Source: CAVQBL01 sp963710715
GTDB lineage: Bacteria; Pseudomonadota; Gammaproteobacteria; DSM-16500
DNA length: 64,000 nt
NCBI GenBank assembly: GCA_963710715.1
Contig: CAVQBL010000005.1
Span: forward strand, 10,710 to 74,709
Direction of reading: 5' to 3'
Below, piece after piece: positions 61,526 to 64,000 of this stretch (within the stretch, counting starts at the first letter, position 1; every line of letters starts with the position of its first letter). The position numbers and the translations under genes were made by a program. The notes beneath the pieces are model-generated. The model ran no database searches, had not been told where the DNA came from, and worked only from the letters and a program-made list of their open reading frames with translations.

Positions 61526-62489
61526 CATTATTTATAAAGGTCCCTTTAAAGACCATATTCAAAATCACATTGAATTAAAAAAAGCAGTTGGCTATAAATA
61601 TGATACTGAAGCTATTCACTTAAAACGCTTTGATCAATTCACAATTGAAAAATACTCTGATGCCACTTCTCTTACAAAAGAGATTGTTCTCGACTGGTGT
61701 AGTAAAAAATCGTATGAAGCACAAGCGAATCAATGCTCTCGCGCTTCTATTATTCGTCAGTTTGCACAATACCTGGATTCAATAGAAATATCAGCTTACA
61801 TCATTCCTAAAAATTATTATCCCGCAGAGAAACGATACATTCCGTATATTTATTCGACCAATGAGTTATCAAGGTTTTTTGCTGAAACTGATAAATGTAG
61901 ATACAGTTCTGAATGTCCTCATCGTCACCTGATTATGCCAGTTATCTTTCGTATGATTTATATGTGTGGATTGCGAGCATCAGAAGCAAGGCTACTTAAG
62001 GTGGCGGATGTTGATTTAAAAAATGGTGTCCTTAATATTCGCCAGGCTAAAAAAGATAATGACCGTTTAGTGCCAATGTCTGATTGCTTAATCAAACGAT
62101 GTCGCGCATTCTCCAAAAAAGTTCATTCATACGCAGTTGCTGAAGATTACTACTACCCAGCACTGAATGGAAAACCAATGACATTGGGAAATCTTTATAA
62201 AAATTTTCGCCGGTTTTTATGGCGCGCGAGAATTTCTCACGGTGGCATGGGAAAGGGGCCTCGCATTCATGATTTTCGCCACGCGCATGCTGTACATTGC
62301 TTAAAAAAATGGTCCGAAGAACAAAAAGATTTATCAGTTTATCTTCCCGTACTTAAAACTTACCTGGGTCATGATTCGTTTGAAGAAACAGCTTATTATT
62401 TACACCTTACAGCCGATGTGTTTCCTGAAATAACTTTAAAAATTGAAACTCGATATCAAGGAATAATTCCTAGGTTAGGAGGGAAATAG
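61518..62489 (+). CDS. RIT tyrosine recombinase B
   Basis: 323 residues from ATG 61518, behind GAGGAGG. Catalytic motifs: YMCGLRASEARLL (Arg), IHDFRHAHAVHCL (His-x-x-Arg) and YLGHDSFEETAYYLHL (His, Tyr). The tail lies two bases before recombinase C. Middle member of the trio. Confidence 0.93.
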   Translation: MNNIIYKGPFKDHIQNHIELKKAVGYKYDTEAIHLKRFDQFTIEKYSDATSLTKEIVLDWCSKKSYEAQANQCSRASIIRQFAQYLDSIEISAYIIPKNYYPAEKRYIPYIYSTNELSRFFAETDKCRYSSECPHRHLIMPVIFRMIYMCGLRASEARLLKVADVDLKNGVLNIRQAKKDNDRLVPMSDCLIKRCRAFSKKVHSYAVAEDYYYPALNGKPMTLGNLYKNFRRFLWRARISHGGMGKGPRIHDFRHAHAVHCLKKWSEEQKDLSVYLPVLKTYLGHDSFEETAYYLHLTADVFPEITLKIETRYQGIIPRLGGK

Positions 62490-62491
62490 CC

Positions 62492-63505
62492 ATGAAGCCA
62501 ACTAATTTTGCAAAATATCTTACTGAATTCTTTTCAGACTATCTATCAAGGCGTAAAAATGTTAGTCGCAATACTATTCTGTCTTATCGTGATACGTTCA
62601 AGCTTTTAATCCATTACTGTCAGGAGGTTAAAAAAATTCGTGTTGAAAAAATTACACTGGAGATTCTTTCAAGTAATTTGCTGATTGATTTTTTAAGTTG
62701 GCTTGAAACAGACAGAAAATGCAGTACTTCTACCAGAAACCAGAGGCTTGCTGCACTTCATGCTTTTTTCCGTTACATACAAAGTGAAGAGCCTGAGGGA
62801 ATATTACATTTTCAAAAGATTGTTTCTATTCCAATAAAAAAAGCAAAAAAGCCTGTTGTTGAATATCTTACTCCTGATGCAATCAAAATATTATTGAAGC
62901 AACCTGATAAGCAAACACTTAAAGGCAGGCGCGATTTAACGCTTATCAGCATTTTGTATGATGCAGGTGCTCGTGTGCAGGAATTAATTGATATGAAAAT
63001 TCGTGATGTTATTTTACAAGAACCAGCGATTATTATTCTTACGGGTAAAGGCAACAAAACGAGACGTGTTCCAATTATGAAAAATACAGTCATGCTGTTG
63101 CAACGTTATATTTCTGAAAATAATCTGGATCAAGCCTCGCGAAATGAAGAACCATTATTTACTAATAATCAGCATCATAAATTAACGAAAGAAGGCGTAA
63201 GCTTTATCATTTCAAAATATGTTATTTTTGCAAGGCAAAAATCAATGATTGTTCCAGAAAAAGTTAACCCCCATATGCTTCGACATTCAAAAGCCATGCA
63301 TTTGTTACAGGCTGGTGTTAATCTCATTTATATTCGTGATTTTCTTGGTCATGTTGACATAAAGACAACTGAAATTTATGCTCGCGCAGATACGGAAACA
63401 AAACGGAAAGCGGTTGAAAATCTTTATCCTGATTTGATTGATAGTAATTTACCTGACTGGAATAAGGATAAGACATTGCTTGCGTGGTTATCTAAATTAA
63501 AATAG
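62492..63505 (+). CDS. RIT tyrosine recombinase C
   Basis: 337 residues behind GGAGG. Catalytic motifs: LYDAGARVQELIDM (Arg), NPHMLRHSKAMHLL (His-x-x-Arg) and FLGHVDIKTTEIYAR (His, Tyr). It most resembles ordinary XerD/phage-type integrases. It ends 64 bases before the right inverted repeat. Confidence 0.93.
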   Translation: MKPTNFAKYLTEFFSDYLSRRKNVSRNTILSYRDTFKLLIHYCQEVKKIRVEKITLEILSSNLLIDFLSWLETDRKCSTSTRNQRLAALHAFFRYIQSEEPEGILHFQKIVSIPIKKAKKPVVEYLTPDAIKILLKQPDKQTLKGRRDLTLISILYDAGARVQELIDMKIRDVILQEPAIIILTGKGNKTRRVPIMKNTVMLLQRYISENNLDQASRNEEPLFTNNQHHKLTKEGVSFIISKYVIFARQKSMIVPEKVNPHMLRHSKAMHLLQAGVNLIYIRDFLGHVDIKTTEIYARADTETKRKAVENLYPDLIDSNLPDWNKDKTLLAWLSKLK

Positions 63506-63568
63506 GTTGGAAATTATGCAAAGCAAATTGACTAGCGTTCTTTATATTTCAATATATTAGGCGTTTAC

Positions 63569-63599
63569 TTTGCATAATGTTTTTCTTCGAATAAGGTGG
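63569..63599. repeat. RIT right terminal inverted repeat
   Basis: TTTGCATAATGTTTTTCTTC, then GAATAAGGTGG, the near inverse of the left repeat. The reverse transcriptase frame resumes at the next base. Confidence 0.88.
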
Positions 63600-64000
63600 T
63601 GTCGCTTCACCAACACTTTTAAACTTAACACTCAGTGGGCTGGAAGAAACGGTGATTCGCGCTACATCCAAGCGCAAAGATAAAGTCCACGTCGTAACTT
63701 ACGCTGACGATTTTATCATCACAAGTTCTTCAAAAGAAGTCCTAGAGCAGAAAGTAAAACCTGTTGTGGAATCTTTCCTACTTGAGCGTGGTCTTGAATT
63801 ATCGCAAGAGAAAACCAAGATCACGCACATCGACGATGGCTTTGATTTTCTTGGCATCACTGTACGCAAATACAGAGGCAAATACATTAGTAAGCCTTCC
63901 AAGAAAAGTGTCACTCATTTTCTGGGTAATATCCGAGAAATTATCAAATCGCATCCGACAGCAAAAACAGAAAATTTAATTCATCTACTGAATCCAAAGA
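63600..64000 (+). pseudogene. group II intron reverse transcriptase, continuation (interrupted, partial)
   Basis: The frame resumes with VASPTLLNLTLSGLEETV and contains the catalytic YADDF (VVTYADDFIITSSS), then LSQEKTKITHIDDGFDFLG of RT block 6-7 and the thumb. It runs off the window end. Together with 59417-60123 it forms one gene split by the RIT insertion; maturase and endonuclease parts are not visible. Confidence 0.9.

Larger units (their letters stand above)
60124..63599 (+). mobile_element. RIT element (Recombinase in Trio), about 3.5 kb
   Basis: Three consecutive tyrosine recombinases with overlapping or touching ends lie between 31-bp imperfect inverted repeats (60146-60176 and 63569-63599). 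This is the defining layout of RIT elements. Removal of 60124-63599 restores the reading frame TPQGG-VASPTLLN of the host reverse transcriptase, so the limits are well supported to within the ambiguous GG. All three genes look intact. Confidence 0.9.
58916..64000 (+). mobile_element. group II intron (5' part; interrupted, continues beyond the window)
   Basis: About 500 bases of structured, non-coding sequence starting near GTGTGAAGCTCTGAGG precede an ORF for an intron-encoded reverse transcriptase (from 59417). The RT begins with the N-terminal domain typical of chloroplast-like group II introns (INWDIINAEVYRLQTRI...KLLAVKRV). The 5' boundary at 58916 rests on the GUGYG rule and is approximate. 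The ORF is interrupted by a RIT element at 60124-63599. The 3' ribozyme domains V and VI lie outside the window. Confidence 0.75.

Overview
The window is chromosomal DNA of a gammaproteobacterium, most likely in the order Legionellales (Coxiellaceae-like and host-associated). This is inferred from the gene order of the division/cell-wall cluster, from grpE-nadK-recN-bamE-ratAB-smpB-ssrA synteny, from three Rab-like small GTPase genes that look like host-directed effectors, and from many dispersed palindromic repeats. No species is assigned.

Regions. 0.1-3.5 kb: a hypothetical gene and a frame-broken secA. 3.6-4.7 kb: dciA and a flavin reductase on the plus strand. 4.8-22 kb: the division and cell-wall (dcw) cluster on the minus strand, mraZ-rsmH-ftsL-ftsI-(93-aa membrane protein)-murE-mraY-murD-ftsW-murG-murC-murB-ftsQ-ftsA-ftsZ-lpxC, with a clear four-box MraZ operator; murF and ddl are absent from their usual places. 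22-24.6 kb: two small secreted proteins, RNase P RNA and rsmI. 24.9-29.8 kb: lpoA-yraN-diaA-dolP and an orphan hybrid histidine kinase. 29.9-38.6 kb: a 677-codon low-complexity putative effector, sspB-sspA, tRNA-Gln, rpsI-rplM, three paralogous Rab-like GTPase genes that share a C-terminal domain, and an HU-like gene. 38.8-47.2 kb: grpE-dnaK-dnaJ-greA-rlmE-ftsH-glmM, transcribed from a sigma-32-type promoter, with nearly every gene broken by single-base indels. 47.3-50.1 kb: two tandem outer-membrane barrel paralogs with C-terminal Ig-like regions. 50.3-57.1 kb: nadK-recN, fur/bamE, ratA-rnfH, smpB, a nucleoside phosphorylase, a VapBC-type module between 32-bp direct repeats, and tmRNA (ssrA). 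57.1-64 kb: accessory DNA beginning at the tmRNA 3' end, with long hairpins, a second toxin-antitoxin-like pair and a group II intron whose reverse transcriptase is interrupted by a complete Recombinase-in-Trio (RIT) element.

The core genes form working sets. The Mur/Fts genes make and place septal peptidoglycan, LpoA activates penicillin-binding proteins, and LpxC and BamE serve the outer membrane. GrpE-DnaK-DnaJ, FtsH and SspB handle protein quality, while SmpB and tmRNA rescue ribosomes. Frame breaks in secA, ftsI, glmM, ftsH, rlmE, greA, dnaJ and dnaK leave near-normal total lengths and intact motifs. A repeat between dnaJ and dnaK carries the same sort of indels, so consensus error is the more likely explanation than gene loss.

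The most interesting parts are the Rab-like GTPase array with its duplicated C-terminal domain and MITE-altered member, the RIT-in-group-II-intron nest beside ssrA, the unusually long predicted tmRNA tag, and the two toxin-antitoxin modules with insertion or operator signatures.
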